Positions 11,131 through 22,959 of a DNA stretch of 64,000 bases are shown in pieces; within the stretch, counting starts at the first letter, position 1, and every line of letters starts with the position of its first letter. A program made the translations under genes and the position numbers. Source of the DNA: Tetragonia tetragonoides. Its lineage: Eukaryota; Streptophyta; Magnoliopsida; Caryophyllales; Aizoaceae. The notes under the pieces are model-generated. The model saw only the letters and a program-made list of their open reading frames with translations, was not told the DNA's origin and ran no database searches. The stretch is taken from NCBI GenBank assembly GCA_038025085.1, contig CM076144.1:36242501-36306500 (forward strand). The letters are read 5' to 3'.

Positions 11131-12583
11131 CCACACTTAACTTAAACTCAATTATTATATCTCTTTTAAGGTTTCCTAACAATGCCCTTCTAAACAATCA
11201 AAGGAAAGTACACTGAGGCTTGGAATTTCGGCGAACCAATAGAATTATGCCCAGATTGTGGGGCCATTATGTGGAAGGAAGAATGTGTAAAAAGCACCAG
11301 TAGACATGGAAAACTCAAATTCAGCATCTGCTGCCAAAGTGGGAAGGTGCAATTGCCTCCGATGAAAGATCCACCAGAATTCCTAAAGGACCTTCTAAAC
11401 CCAATAGAAGGAACTCGGAATAAAAACTTCAAAGAGAACATAAGAGCCTACAACTCCATTTTTGCATTCACATCAATGGGGGGTAAAGTGGACAACGCAA
11501 TAAACTCTGGAAATGGGAAATGGCCCCTACGTTTTTAGACTAAACGGACAAAACTACCACTACATAGGGTCTCTCTTGCCGCCAGAGGGGGAGCAGCCCA
11601 GATTCACTCAACTGTACATCTATGACACCCAGAATGAAGTGCAAAATAGAATGGCATCTCTTAATAGCAGATCTCACCTAGATTCAAAGATTGTTAGAGG
11701 GCTCTCAACTATGCTAGATGAGCACAACGAGCTAACAAAGGTATTTAGAACTGCAAGGGAGAGATTCCAAGACACAGAATTGCACAATGTAAGAATTCGC
11801 CTTATAGGAACAAGGGCAAAAGATGGGAGGCAATATAACCTCCCAACTGCCACTGAAATAGCAGCCCTAATTGTTGGGAGCGGAAATCCAGGAGCAGGGG
11901 AAAGGGATGTCATTGTGGAGGAAAGGAGGCGGGGACTAAGGAAAATCTCAGAGCTCCATCCAAGTTTTATGGCGCTGCAGTACCCATTATTATTCCCTTA
12001 CGGGGAAGACGGATTCAGAGCTGAAATTCCACATAAAGATGCTGAAACCTCAACAAGGTCCAAAAAGAAAGAGGTGACAATGAGGGAGTATTGGGCGTAC
12101 CGTTTTCAAGAACGACCTTCCGAAGGGAAAACACTAATCCTCATGGGAAGATTACGTCAACAAATAATGGTTGATGCTTACACATGCATTGAAGAGGGGA
12201 GACTTAAATATCCAAGAGATAACCAAGCTAAGATAAGAAAACATGTTTACAGTGGACTCGAAGATGCTGTTTCAGGGGTGATACATCTGCCGCATCGATA
12301 GGACAACGAATAGTATTGCCAACATCATTCCAAGGAGGGCCAAGGTTCATGATGCAGAATTACCAAGATGCAATGGCAATATGCAGGTGGGCAGGACCAC
12401 CAGACCTATTTATAACATTTACATGCAACCTAAAGTGGCCAGAGATCACATCATTTCTGATGAGAAATCCAGGACAACGACCGGAGGACCGACCAGACAT
12501 TGTTGCACGTGTTTTCAAGATAAAGCTTGATGAACTTATGCGTGACCTAACAACCAATGGACACTTTGGAAGGGTCAAAGCTG

Positions 12584-12675
12584 GTGAGTTCTCCACATAA
12601 AGTTAACCGTGTACATATTAATCTTAACATTTATAACAAACTCCAATCAATTAATTCTAAATCAATTTATTCCAG
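12584..12675 (+). other. Intron in the Helitron Rep domain
   Basis: A 92-bp GT...AG intron (donor CTG|GTGAGTT, acceptor ATTCCAG) after codon base 1. Removing it joins the VKA end of one frame to IYTIEFQKRG of the next, the expected order around the HUH motif, so this break is splicing rather than a lesion. Confidence 0.8.
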
Positions 12676-14469
12676 CAATCTACACTATTGAGTTCCAAAA
12701 AAGAGGGCTGCCTCATGCACACATATTTCTATTCCTCCACCCAGGAGACAAGTTCCCAAACCCAGAAGATATAGACAAAATAATCTCCGCGGAGCTTCCT
12801 GACAAAGATAGTGACCCAATTGCTTTCGAAAGTGTAGTCCAATACATGATACATGGACCTTGCGGCCAATTGAACCAAAAATCACTATGTATGCAGGACA
12901 ATAGATGCACGAAACACTACCCAAAAAAGTTTACACAAAATACAAGCGTAAGTGTCGATGGGTATCCAATGTACCGGAGGAGGGATGATGGCCGCACGCT
13001 GAGAAAATGGGGGTCACAGTAGACAATACTTTTGTAGTCCCTTACAACATTGATTTATTGGTCAAATACCAAGCTCACATTAATGTGGAATGGTGTAACA
13101 AATCGAGGTCCATCAAATATCTGTTCAAGTATATGTATAAGGGGCCTGATATGGCAATGGCAAGAGTTGAGGAGAGAAGCAACAACCATGGCGAGGGTGC
13201 AAACTGACTAGACCCACGAAATGATGAGATTGCATCCTATCTAAATTGCAGATACGTATCAGCAATAGAGGCGTGTTGGCGTATATTCAAATTTGAAATC
13301 CCATATAAAGAACCACCAGTTGAACGCCTAGGTTTTCACCTAGAGGGTGAGGAAGAAGTGATATTCAGGGATGATGAACAAGTAGATCAAGTCGCACAGA
13401 GAGCAAGGAACATTCAAACAACACTCAAAGCATGGATGGAAACAAATAAAACATGTGAACATGCACGAAGACTAACGTATGCAGAGTTCCCAACTGAATG
13501 GGTTTGGCAAAGAGACAAGAAAAGATGGAAACATAGACAACGGGGACTGTCTATAGGTAGAATTTATTATGCACACCCAACATCAGGACAAAGATATTAC
13601 TTGCGTTTACTTTTGAACATTGTAAAGGGAGCAAGAAGCTTTGAGGAAATACAAACTGTAAATGGGATTGTGCACCCAACCTTCAAAAGTGCCTGCTATG
13701 CTCTTGGCTTATTAGAAGGCGATCATGAGTGGCATGAGGCGCGAACGGAAGCGGCAAGGTGGTCCTCTGGACACCAACTTCGACAGCTGTTTGTTACGCT
13801 ACTGCAGTTCTGTGAAGTGTCTAGACCTGTGGGAGAAACATTGGGAAGATCTAGCAGACGACATACTATACCGGCAATGCCGCAGACTTGGAATACCAGA
13901 CCTAGCTTTAACTGAGCAGCAATTGAAGAATTATGCTCTATACGAAATTGAACTACTCCTAAATAGGAGCAACCACACATTGCAAGGACTTGAAGGCATG
14001 CCAATGCCAAACATGGAATTGCTGCGAGAGTCCGGAAACAGACTGCTACTAGAGGAACAAAATTATGATCGAGTTGCTTTGTTAAACGAATCACGTGAGC
14101 TTAGAAGTTGTTTGAACCAGGAACAAAAACAAGTTTACGACCAGGTGTTGCAAGCTGTATACCGCAAAAGGGGGGGACTATTCTTCCTTTACGGTAGCGG
14201 TGGAACTGGAAAAACATTTTTGTGGAAGTCGATAATTTCACGGCTAAGATCTGAGGGACACATAGTGCTTGCTGTAGCCTCCTCAGGAATAGCTGCATTG
14301 CTTCTCCTTTGTGGAAGAACAGCTCACTCAAGGTTCTGCATCCTAAGTCCATGATAACACAGTGTGCAAGATAGGCCAAACGTCAAACCTTGCCAATCTC
14401 ATCCGCCAAACAAGTCTCATCATATGGGATGAAGCCCCAATGATACATCGTCATGCTTTTGAGGCAGTT

Positions 14470-15551
14470 TGTTGGTCCCGAGGGTGGCAACAATTAATTA
14501 TGCAACTAAAACTTAAATGCAAAAATAAAATAAATGAGACAAGACACAACGATATATAGTGATTCGGTGTTACCCTACGTCCACTACCTTCGGGACCTAC
14601 CCGAAGGATTTTCAACCCGCAAAACCTTTATTAAGTGTTAGTCGATTACAAAATAATACTACTCTAGTATTACAACCTTCCAAGTCAACCTATGACTAAG
14701 GTTTAATGAGTTGACCCACAACCCAAATCGACCTAACAAAAATAAAAGGTTACACCATAAGTAATAAGATTGTATATGAAACTTAAACACACGAGGTGAA
14801 ATATAACAAGGTGATGTCTGCTTCAATTCTCTTGTGAGTTGGTGCTTGATTATATCAAGAACTTTGATGAGTGTGAGCACCAATAAACTTGTGTCCTTAT
14901 TAGCCCTGCAATATAACAAGATTAAAAGCTACTAGAACACGATTAGTTGAAGAGCAAATATATATATGGCACTTCTATTGATATGTATAACTCTTCAAAC
15001 AATATTATATAAATTGTGCAAACGTCATATCGTGTTTTCCAATGAACTCAAGGCTAGTATTTATATGAACAAATTATACTACTAGCCGTTGGTAGTAATA
15101 ACCCCAACAAGGATACTATCACAATTTATCCAAGTTTAGCATATAACTAGAAGGAAATGAATGATTCTTTCCAATCATACTTTATCTTACTAAGCCAAGG
15201 AGATTGGAGAATAAAACAATCAGAGACCAAGGACAAATCAATGAACATGATTTACGCATCACAAGGATCATTCCAATGCTCTTTCCTCAATATAAATACA
15301 GCAAGAGGAATACATGATCAAACATAGAAGGTTAAGCACAATCCACTCACTTGCTAAAGATATCATAAAATAAATCATGGTGTCAAAAGAAAGGATGTAA
15401 AGCATCCTTTTATACAAGTATTGCTACTGATCTATTATCATGTCGATCAATTTAGAAGAATTAACCCACCCAAAATAATATAACACTTATATTTATTTGT
15501 ATTCCATTTTGTTTTACATCAAAATCAATAATATTAAGGCTAGAGTCAACA
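14470..15551. mobile_element. Solo LTR inserted in the Helitron helicase gene
   Basis: A 1,082-bp segment beginning TGTTG and ending CAACA, the inverted termini typical of LTRs. It is flanked by near-identical 5-bp sites, CAGTT (14465-14469) and CAGGT (15552-15556). It interrupts the helicase between Walker B and GGDFRQI; removing it with one target-site copy returns the reading frame exactly between Val and Asp of the conserved FEAV-DRTFRDI region. It has no gag or pol, so it is best read as a solo LTR (or a terminal-repeat element of that size). The insert contains CGGTGTTACCCTACGTCC, a text style common in plant LTRs. Confidence 0.85.
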
Positions 15552-16656
15552 CAGGTGACCGCACATTTCGTGATATCATGCAACTTGAAAATCCAAACGC
15601 AAATGAAAGGGTCTTTGGTGGAAATACAGTGTTATTAGGAGGAGACTTTAGACAAATCCTCCCGGTAGTGCCTAGGAAAGGACGAGCAGACATTGTCGAT
15701 GCGTCTATAAACAAATCTAATATTCTCTGGCCACATTGCAAAGTCTTCCATTTGAAGACAAATATGAGGCTACAAGCAACAAAAATTATAATAGGGATGT
15801 AGCAATATTCAGCAAATGGGTGTTAGATGTTGGAGATGGAAAGCTACCCTCAATCGCAAGAGATGAAGAAGACAAAGCTACCTGGATTAAAATACTTGAA
15901 GACCTTCAAGTTAAGGACACTAAAGAGCCAATTTTGTCCATTGTGGAGGAAATATATCCAAACCTTCTCCAAATGTACAATGACATAAAATATCTTAAGG
16001 AACGCGACATACTAGCCCCCAAAAATGAAAATGTCAACGAAATCAACGACTACATACTCTCTATGATTCCCGAACAGGAATATGTTTACAAGAGTGCTGA
16101 TCGTATCTGTCCACTAACAAACACCAATGACAATATGGCTGAACTCTACCCAACAGAAGTCCTAAACACATTACAGTTCTCAGGATTACTCAATCACGAA
16201 ATCAAGCTTAAGGCAGGCTGTCCCATCATCCTACTAAGGAATATTAACCAAGCAGCAGGAATGTGTAATGGAACCAGACTAAGAGTAAACAGACTAGAGA
16301 GCCGAGGTATCCAGGCAGAAGTAGTGACAGGTACAAATGTTGGAGAACGAGTATCTATCCCGCGAATAGAAATGTACCCATCAGACACAAAGTGGCCATT
16401 CACGTTGAAATGACGCCAATTTCCTGTGTGGGGGTGCTATGCAATGACAATAAATAAAAGTCAAGGGCAAACATTTGAGCGTGTAGGGGTGTACTTGCCA
16501 CAACCAGTATTCAGTCACGGGCAACTCTATGTCGCTGTGTCCAGAGTGACAACCAGGAAAGGATTGAAAATAATGATACCCAACGTAAGAGAAAATGAAG
16601 ATGATGAGACAAGAACAAGAAACATTGTGTATAGAGAAGTCTTCACTGGTTTGTAA

Positions 16657-17041
16657 TAAAATTCAAATACATATATTCAAAAAAAAAACATTTTAATAAG
16701 AACCTTCTCCCTCTTATTTAAATTTTCACTCCCTCCAACTTCATTTTGCAAATATTAATTATGTATGTAGTGTCAATATATTTCTCTATATATGCAATAT
16801 GTTTTACAAAGAAAACTTACGTAGCAGAATCAAAGAAAGAAATTAAAATAGGTCAAAGTTTGAGGGATGCTCCTGAATACCACAATTGCTCATACTTATG
16901 CATTTCTGACAATAAAGACATGTTTGACTCCCAGGTTTAAAAATCTATTCTTTCCACATCATAAACAACTTCAATTCACCGAACTGTCAATTTGATAACG
17001 CCTTTTTTTCTTGTACATTGCAGGTGACAAGCTATCCAAGC
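16657..17041. other. Spacer between helicase and RPA-like genes
   Basis: AT-rich, with a short run of A at 16679-16689 and a TTGCAG just before the RPA-like start region at 17024. A 64-codon frame at 16746-16940 is not a recognisable protein. It probably contains the helicase 3' untranslated region and an RPA leader intron. Confidence 0.4.
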
Positions 17042-19717
17042 ATGGCATCAAAAACAAACTACATAGCAGGCCTTGATTCAACAAATAAAACATGGGAGAT
17101 TACTGTGCCAGTTACAAGGCTGTGAGATGTCTACTACAACAGCAACAACAACAGCAATGGCCCATCAGGATTGGATATGATACTCCTAGATGAGCAGGTA
17201 AGCTGATAAGTAAGTCAAAGGAACCAAATAAATAACCACATATGAATATTCAACCAACTTCAAAAAAATAAACAGGGAACCCATATCCAGGCAACAGTTA
17301 GAAAAGAAATAATGCAAACATTCAAGAGTGATATACAAGAGGGTCACATCTACACAATTAAGCACTTTGAAGTTGGCCAAGCCAGCAACAGAAACTACAG
17401 ACCAGTCACCAATGAACTCATTATCAAATTCACAGCATTCACCACAGTGGTACCAAAGATGGACAACGTCCCAAGAATTGCACTCCACAAGTTTGAGCTA
17501 TTGCCAACTGAGAAGCTGGAAGAGCGGGACGGAATGAAAGATATCCTAACAGGTTAATTTTATATCTGAAACAACCAGAATCAAAAAACAAAACTGCACA
17601 GCAGCAATTAAGATCGGTAATTTATTATACATTGTTACAACATGCAGATTATATGGGGCAGCTAAGTGCTGTAGAAAACATTCTCGCACAAGGAACAAAA
17701 AACCAGCGCAGAAGGATATATCTTCAAGACCACAGGTAACTTCAATACAACAATAAAAAGACAATACACACCACTTGACACACACAATTGAACACACAAA
17801 AAACAGAAATTATGTAATGACAATTTAACAACTGGTATTGCTCAGAAACAATGAGTTTGGGGTGACCTTGTGGGGGCACCACTCAAATATGGTCTTGGAT
17901 GACGTAGCTGAAGAAGGAGATGTACCAAAGATAGTCACTGTAACTGCAACAACTGTCTCCAAATTCCAAGGTAAAAATAATCCAACAAATCCAACCAAAA
18001 TATAAACCTACTAACAGTTTCACCTATGATAATTTCAACATTTTCCATACTACCTTATGATAAATTGCAGGAAAACTTCAGCTAAATTCAACAAGAGGAA
18101 CCAAGGTGTACATCAATTTGGAAATACCAAAAGTTGAGGACTACAAAAATAGGTAATAGAACAGAAAATCAGAAGGAAAAAAAATACAAAATAAATACAA
18201 CAATAACATTACCTATTCACAACTGCATTGAGAAGGGATGACAGAGAAAAACAACTCTAAAAAGCATAATGAAAGTGACAATAACGTCTACCTATTTGAC
18301 TTGCAGGATATCTGAGAGGACAAGCAATGTCGAGGTTCAAGCCATAAAGCAGGACACAGAAGAAGAGGCTCGCTTTAGAAACAGGAGGACAATAGCAGAA
18401 TTACTAGACATAGCAAAAATGAAACAGGAGGTAATGTTATTTAATAAGCAGTTACATAGACAAGAGTAAGCATAAACAAAGTTGAACACTAAAGATAAAC
18501 ACCAACTAAAACAGGGTAACACCACATACACCTGCAAGGCTGGGATAATGACAGTTTATACAGAGTATGCTTGGCACTACAATGCCTGCAATGATGATCA
18601 GCACAAGAAAAAACTGTCACCTGAGATGTGGTGCGACAAGTGCAAAGCAAAGGTAGACTACCAAAAATTGAGGTAAGGACACAACAAACAAGTTTGATAT
18701 CAAACAATGTATAATTTACAACCAATAAAATAAACATACTTTTAAACCTACAGGTATCGATTGATGACCAGAATCGAAGACGGAGATGATTCCATCAAAC
18801 TGGTGGTCTTTGATAAAGAAGCAGAGACAATAGTTGGAAGACCCGTAACTGAGATGGTGGACCTTTTCAATGAGGTATGTATAAAAACTAATAGCAAAAA
18901 ATTTAAAAAAGTTTATATTAACAAAGCATTGATTGGATGGCAGAAAGACGGAAACGGAAAGGAACAAGTATTGGAATTGCTGGAACAATATAAGGAAAAT
19001 GCTATACATTCAGGGTTACCATAAACTACAAAAGCAAGGACAATGAACTCACGGCGCAAAAGGTGTTCTCGCCCAATGAAGAACTTGAAACAAAATATCT
19101 CTTGCAAAACATGGAAAAGGTAAGAACACCATGGCAGGAAATAAATAATTACAATTAAGCACATACATCTAAAATAAAACAAGAGTATTTCACTAATTCA
19201 ATATAGATTTATACAAATAAATTAAATCAAATCAGATGTACCTACCTTTTGATAGTTCATCTGTTGCAATGCTATGTTCGTCAACTACACCTTCACATAT
19301 GCTATTGTACAAATACTATGTTTGCTAATACATAAGTCAGATTGGTAAGCTGAAACGGAATGAGAAAACTTATCCAGGAAAAACTGAACTATCTACATTT
19401 GCATGTACTTTCAGTATTACCCTTTTTAAAATTCAGTTTTAAATGACACAGGAAACAAAAATGAACTTTACACAAGGGGACACAAACATGGTGCAAGCGG
19501 AGGATGAAGCAGCACAACAGGCCAACAAAACAGAGCAATCGCTCGAAAAAGATTCAACTGATGGGTAAGCCTACATGCACACATGAGTTTTATACATATA
19601 TTTTGAAAATAGGAAGCTGTGCTAATTAAAATATAATTTTGAAATTAAAGGAGTATGCATATTGGAGAGAAGTCAACAACAAAAGCGGAATATGAAGAAG
19701 TAGAAGGAAACAAATAA
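17042..19717 (+). pseudogene. Helitron-encoded replication protein A-like protein, disrupted
   Basis: RPA1-like single-strand DNA-binding protein, carried by many plant Helitrons. Inferred exons: 17042-17197, 17276-17552, 17648-17735, 17846-17970, 18071-18152, 18307-~18432, 18515-18672, 18754-18874, then ~18905-19119, ~19449-19560 and a last one ending at TAA 19715-19717. The OB-fold region spans exons 1-2 (MDNVPRIALHKFELLP near its end); a second OB fold is in exons 4-5 (GVTLWG). A zinc-finger/C-terminal OB region (ACN...WCDKC) leads into YRLMTRIEDG and VVFDKEAE. Lesions: TGA at 17123 where the family has Trp (RL-stop-DVY), and a frameshift near 18988 before GKCYTFRVTINYK. It lies 386 bp after the helicase on the same strand. 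The stop codon abuts the right satellite array. Confidence 0.88.
19235..19430. repeat. Dispersed internal module, copy 3 of 3
   Basis: Shorter and more diverged copy of the module at 8515-8770 and 9485-9790, carrying TGTTGCAATGCTATGTTCGT, TATGCTATTGTAC, GCTAATACATAAGTCAGATT and TACTTTCAGTATTA. It sits in an intron of the RPA-like gene, whereas the other two copies lie before the helicase. Confidence 0.65.
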
Positions 19718-20365
19718 GTCGACCAAACGGCCTTCGAAATGAGCCGGAGATGTCTAAATCACTTTTGATTTTGGTTTTAATCTCTTATTATAATTACTAA
19801 TAAATATCTCTAGTATGTGTTTTTCATGTTTTATTGAAAATAGTCTCCCAAAGGGACGTACGACTTTTGAGAGTCGTTAGGCGGTTTTCGACCAAACGAC
19901 CTTCCAATTGAGCCGGAGACGTCTAAATCACTTTTGAATTTTGTTTTAGTCCCGTATTATAATTACTAATACATATTTCTAGTATATCCTTTTCATGTTT
20001 TATTGAAAATATTCTCCCGAAGGAACGTACGATCTTTAAGAGTCGTTAGGCGGTTTTCGATCAAACGACGTTGAAATTGAGCCGGAGACGTCTAAATCAC
20101 TTTTGATTTTGGTTTTAATCCCTTATTATAATTACTAATACATATTTATAGTATGTTTTTTTCATGTTTTATTGAAAATAGTCTCCCAAAGGGACGTACG
20201 ACGTTTGAGAGTCGTTGGGCGATTTTCGACCAAACAGCCTTCGAAATGAGCCGGAAACGTCTAAATCACTTTTGATTTTGGTTTTAATCCCTTACTATAA
20301 TTACTAATACATATATATAGTATGTCTTTTTCATGTTTTATTGAAAATAGTCTCCCAAAGTGAAC
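19718..20365. repeat. ~170-bp tandem repeat array, right copy
   Basis: About 3.8 units of the repeat found at 1-945, in the same orientation (landmark GAGTCGTTAG or a variant at about 19871, 20040 and 20208). It starts within a base or two of the RPA-like stop codon. Variant units occur in the same order as in the left array, for example the ones with CTTCCAATTGAGCC and CGAAGGAACGTACGATC. Confidence 0.9.
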
Positions 20366-21639
20366 ATCTGTATTTATTGACATTGAAAGAAATTATGGAT
20401 CAGTAAAAGATTTAAACTTGAATTTAATAGCAGCAGAAATGGTTTCTTTAAAAATTTGTTTTGTCATTTACGTTGTGAATCAGCAATGCAAAACATTATT
20501 CAGTCTTTAACCAAAATATGTTTGTGAAATTCTATCAAACTTGATGAGAAAATAACCCTTTAAGAACTTGGCAATAAACCTTTCAATACACCTTATGACA
20601 AAATAAATCAGTAACAACTAGGCTGAAAAATAAATCAGTGACAATTTCATTTCATAAGTAAGCCACCTGATTAGAAAATAAACCAGTGACAAATCATGTT
20701 TCTGAAGTAACCAATTCCAAGTATGCTTGTATGACAACCCATTTAATAAGTCAGCTACTAAGAAATTGCAATAGTACGCAAATACAAGTGTTCATCAACA
20801 CAACCACCTCACATGATGAAGCCAAAAAAAAAAACAAAATTAAAACCCAATTTCAAAGTCACTGTTTATCAAGCATTGTTGGAAGCCCTAATGATTTTCT
20901 TGAGAACACGGCGTCTGTATTCGTTTCCAGCATTCACAATGAGAAAGGATGCAAGTTTGAGGCGAGCATCGACGATGTTGTCTTCAAAGTTCTGCAATTT
21001 TTGATGGGGTGTTAATCAAACGCGTCTTATAAAATTGTCGAACAAAGTTTTAAAAAAAGAAACTACAGAAAGTAAATATACACCATACCTTTTTAAGTCG
21101 GATATTCTTGAGTTCGTTGAGATCACTTAGAAGCCAACACATAACATGTACCCCCGAATCTTTTGGGCTGTCATCAGGAAACATTGGGGTCTTCGATATT
21201 TGCTTCATTTCCATGGCTTTGAGCTTCACTCTATTACCTAGAAATGTGAACACGTTGTCCATAGCTCGTTTCTGTATAATTATGCACAAGGTAGATATCA
21301 TATTTTTAGACCTATGTATACGTATTATTATTGTTCAACAGGTTCAATGCAAGGTTAGGATCATTTTAATATCATGACCTTGCTCTGCAAATTGGCTTCA
21401 ATAACAGATAAGAGATAACCACGCACACTAAGCAAGAGGAAAAGACACCTCTCCCTCTGAAAGAAACAACCCATGCCAATCATAAAATTTTGATCATATT
21501 ATATGCTCAAATTTGACCAACTGTGAAAGCCAAGGAAATGACCAATTTCCATTTGTAACAGCTATTTGTTCCCAGTAAATAGTTTTAGTGCCAATAATGA
21601 GGTTCAACTACAAGCTTACACACAAACACAAACCATAAT
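20366..21639. repeat. Unique part of right copy of the large direct duplication
   Basis: Matches 946-2222. After about 21639 a second, 100-bp partial copy of its own end follows and the similarity to the left copy is lost, so the right copy is truncated relative to the left. Confidence 0.85.
20869..21271 (-). pseudogene. Captured 3' end of an unidentified gene, right copy
   Basis: Same two-exon structure as 1443-1845: exon a 21271-21089 and exon b 20991-20869, with identical splice phases and the same stop. Exon a differs from the left copy at about nine of 183 positions, giving seven amino-acid changes (for example Asp to Asn, His to Pro, Gly to Ser), so the sequence drifts without visible constraint. 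The product is unknown. Confidence 0.5.
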
Positions 21640-21735
21640 GACCAATTTTCATTTGTAACAGCTATTTGTTCCCAGTAAATAACTTTAGCGTCAATAATGA
21701 GGTTCAACTACAAGCTTACACACACACACACACAC
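21540..21735. repeat. 100-bp tandem duplication ending in a CA run
   Basis: GACCAATTT(T/C)CATTTGTAAC starts at 21540 and again at 21640. The second copy ends in about ten CA dinucleotides (21718-21740). The left block of the big duplication has a single copy, so this arose after the two blocks separated. Confidence 0.85.
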
Positions 21736-21779
21736 ACACAAACCATCTCTTGTGTATAAATGTCAACTCCAAGTAAATG

Positions 21780-22052
21780 TTACTTATCTGCTGCTACTAT
21801 ATTCAAGTTCACCATACCATCTCTTGTGCCTCTTTCTTCATGATCATCCACATCATCTCTATCAATTAACATTTCACTTACGTTCTTATCATTAACACCA
21901 TTTTCTTTCTCACAATTCACATACAATACAATCTGGTTGGACAACATCCTCTCAACGTTCATTGCATCTATTTCCTCATCAGAATCGCTATTTAAACCCC
22001 AAGCATCTTCTAAATTCTGTGATGAAATATAACTACCAGTCAGAGTAGTCAC
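21780..22052 (-). CDS. Hypothetical acidic protein or exon
   Basis: A 90-residue reverse-strand frame ending in TAA. It is acidic: SDSDEEID near residue 23 and DRDDVDDHEERGTRDG near residue 65. No family is recognised and no matching upstream exons could be defined. It lies just past the truncated end of the right duplication block and could be the 3' end of a captured gene. Coding status is uncertain. Confidence 0.25.
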   Translation of the reverse strand: MTTLTGSYISSQNLEDAWGLNSDSDEEIDAMNVERMLSNQIVLYVNCEKENGVNDKNVSEMLIDRDDVDDHEERGTRDGMVNLNIVAADK

Positions 22053-22959
22053 TACTTACAAATATGATCATTCTTAAATTGATACAAATCAATAACAGGT
22101 TGTTACTAATAAATTAAGACACTTCAGCAGCCATTCACATATACGTCTTTTTACTAGGAAATTATATGCTACAATGCCAATTATCTTATCACAACATCAA
22201 CAATATTTCACTCACTTTGTTACTAGAAAAAAAAACTCTGTTTGTTACTAAAAAATTAACGGGAAAAAAAAAAAATCATGCTTTCTCTTTCTTCATTCAT
22301 CTTCTTCATCCAAATCTCCACACATTGCTTCACAAATCGGATTTTCAATTAAGCAGTTACTACAACAATTGTTATTAAAGGATATTTTGATCCATTTGAC
22401 ATGAATACAATTATCGAAAACTAATGAGGTACACAATTAATAAAACATAAAGCAATAATATACTAACCCTAATAATTTCTTCTTCCTCCGACTAGTTTAA
22501 GTTGAATTGGGCCATAATTTCTTCTTCCTCCAACTCGTTTAAGTTGAAGGGCCATAATTTCGCCGTCGTCGTCGTCGTCGCCGTTACCGGAGTTCGGTTG
22601 AAGCAAAACAAAGCTTCTCCAACATACAGCTAAAGAAATCAGAATTTGAGCTTCGCCGGAAAAATTTGAGCTTTGCCGGAAAAATTCGTCGTTGTCGTTG
22701 CCGTTACCGGAGTTCTTCACTCAAGCATAATGGCTGACATAATTATTTTGAGATCAACAAATTTCAGATTTTTTGGAAACTTGGGCGGTTCCTTACTGAG
22801 TTTTTCCCCCCATTTTGTCAAATGTTTTCCCCCTTCTTTACTCATATTTTCCCTCTTAAATGTTATTTTGGCTGCCACGTGTCGCTCATTCAATTGGCCA
22901 AGTCATCACCCCAACTCCATGTATGATACCTTCCATGTATCACAATCACGGTCCACTGA
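22053..22959. other. Non-genic stretch with short duplications and a GTC run
   Basis: No supported gene. Tandem pieces occur: AATTTCTTCTTCCTCC(G/A)AC twice near 22477-22560, a (GTC)n run near 22563-22580, and CCGTTACCGGAGTTC twice (near 22582 and 22702). The reverse-strand frame across 22469-22720 is a product of these repeats. Confidence 0.5.

Larger units (their letters stand above)
11200..16656 (+). pseudogene. Helitron Rep/PIF1-type helicase, multiply disrupted
   Basis: Rolling-circle transposase: an HUH-type Rep nicks and joins DNA strands, and a PIF1-like helicase unwinds them. Cys-rich start: CPDCGAIMW near 11250. The Helitron-like N domain follows (11513-12600). Rep signatures: FITFTCNLKWPEI (~12408), PHAHIFL (~12712) and two Tyr in KYLFKYMYKG (~13115). 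Helicase: Walker A GSGGTGKT (~14193), Walker B IIWDEAP (~14420), GGDFRQILPVV (~15640) and [14 protein letters not shown] (16435). One intron (12584-12675) separates VKA from IYTIEFQKRG. Lesions: 7-bp duplication frameshift (11509-11522); frameshifts near 12275, 13003-13012, 13824-13832, 14330-14349 and 15781; stops at 13205 (TGA) and 16411 (TGA); solo LTR at 14470-15551. Not functional as written. Confidence 0.93.
1..19717 (+). mobile_element. Decayed autonomous-type Helitron (left end unresolved)
   Basis: Presence and order of a Rep/PIF1 helicase and an RPA-like gene on one strand define a plant Helitron. I cannot place the 5' TC or the 3' hairpin-CTRR ends with confidence. The left copy of the satellite/unique block (1-2222) and its right copy (19718-21639) bracket the coding region, which fits a head-to-tail read-through dimer or a tandem duplication. 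Every core gene has several lesions, so the copy is dead. Confidence 0.7.

Noticed and set aside
13358..13915. Separate gene inside the Helitron
   Set aside because: It is the Rep-to-helicase linker in the same frame as the preceding Rep segment after the TGA at 13205.
14101..14379. Reverse-strand frame opposite the helicase
   Set aside because: Shadow of the conserved helicase coding strand.
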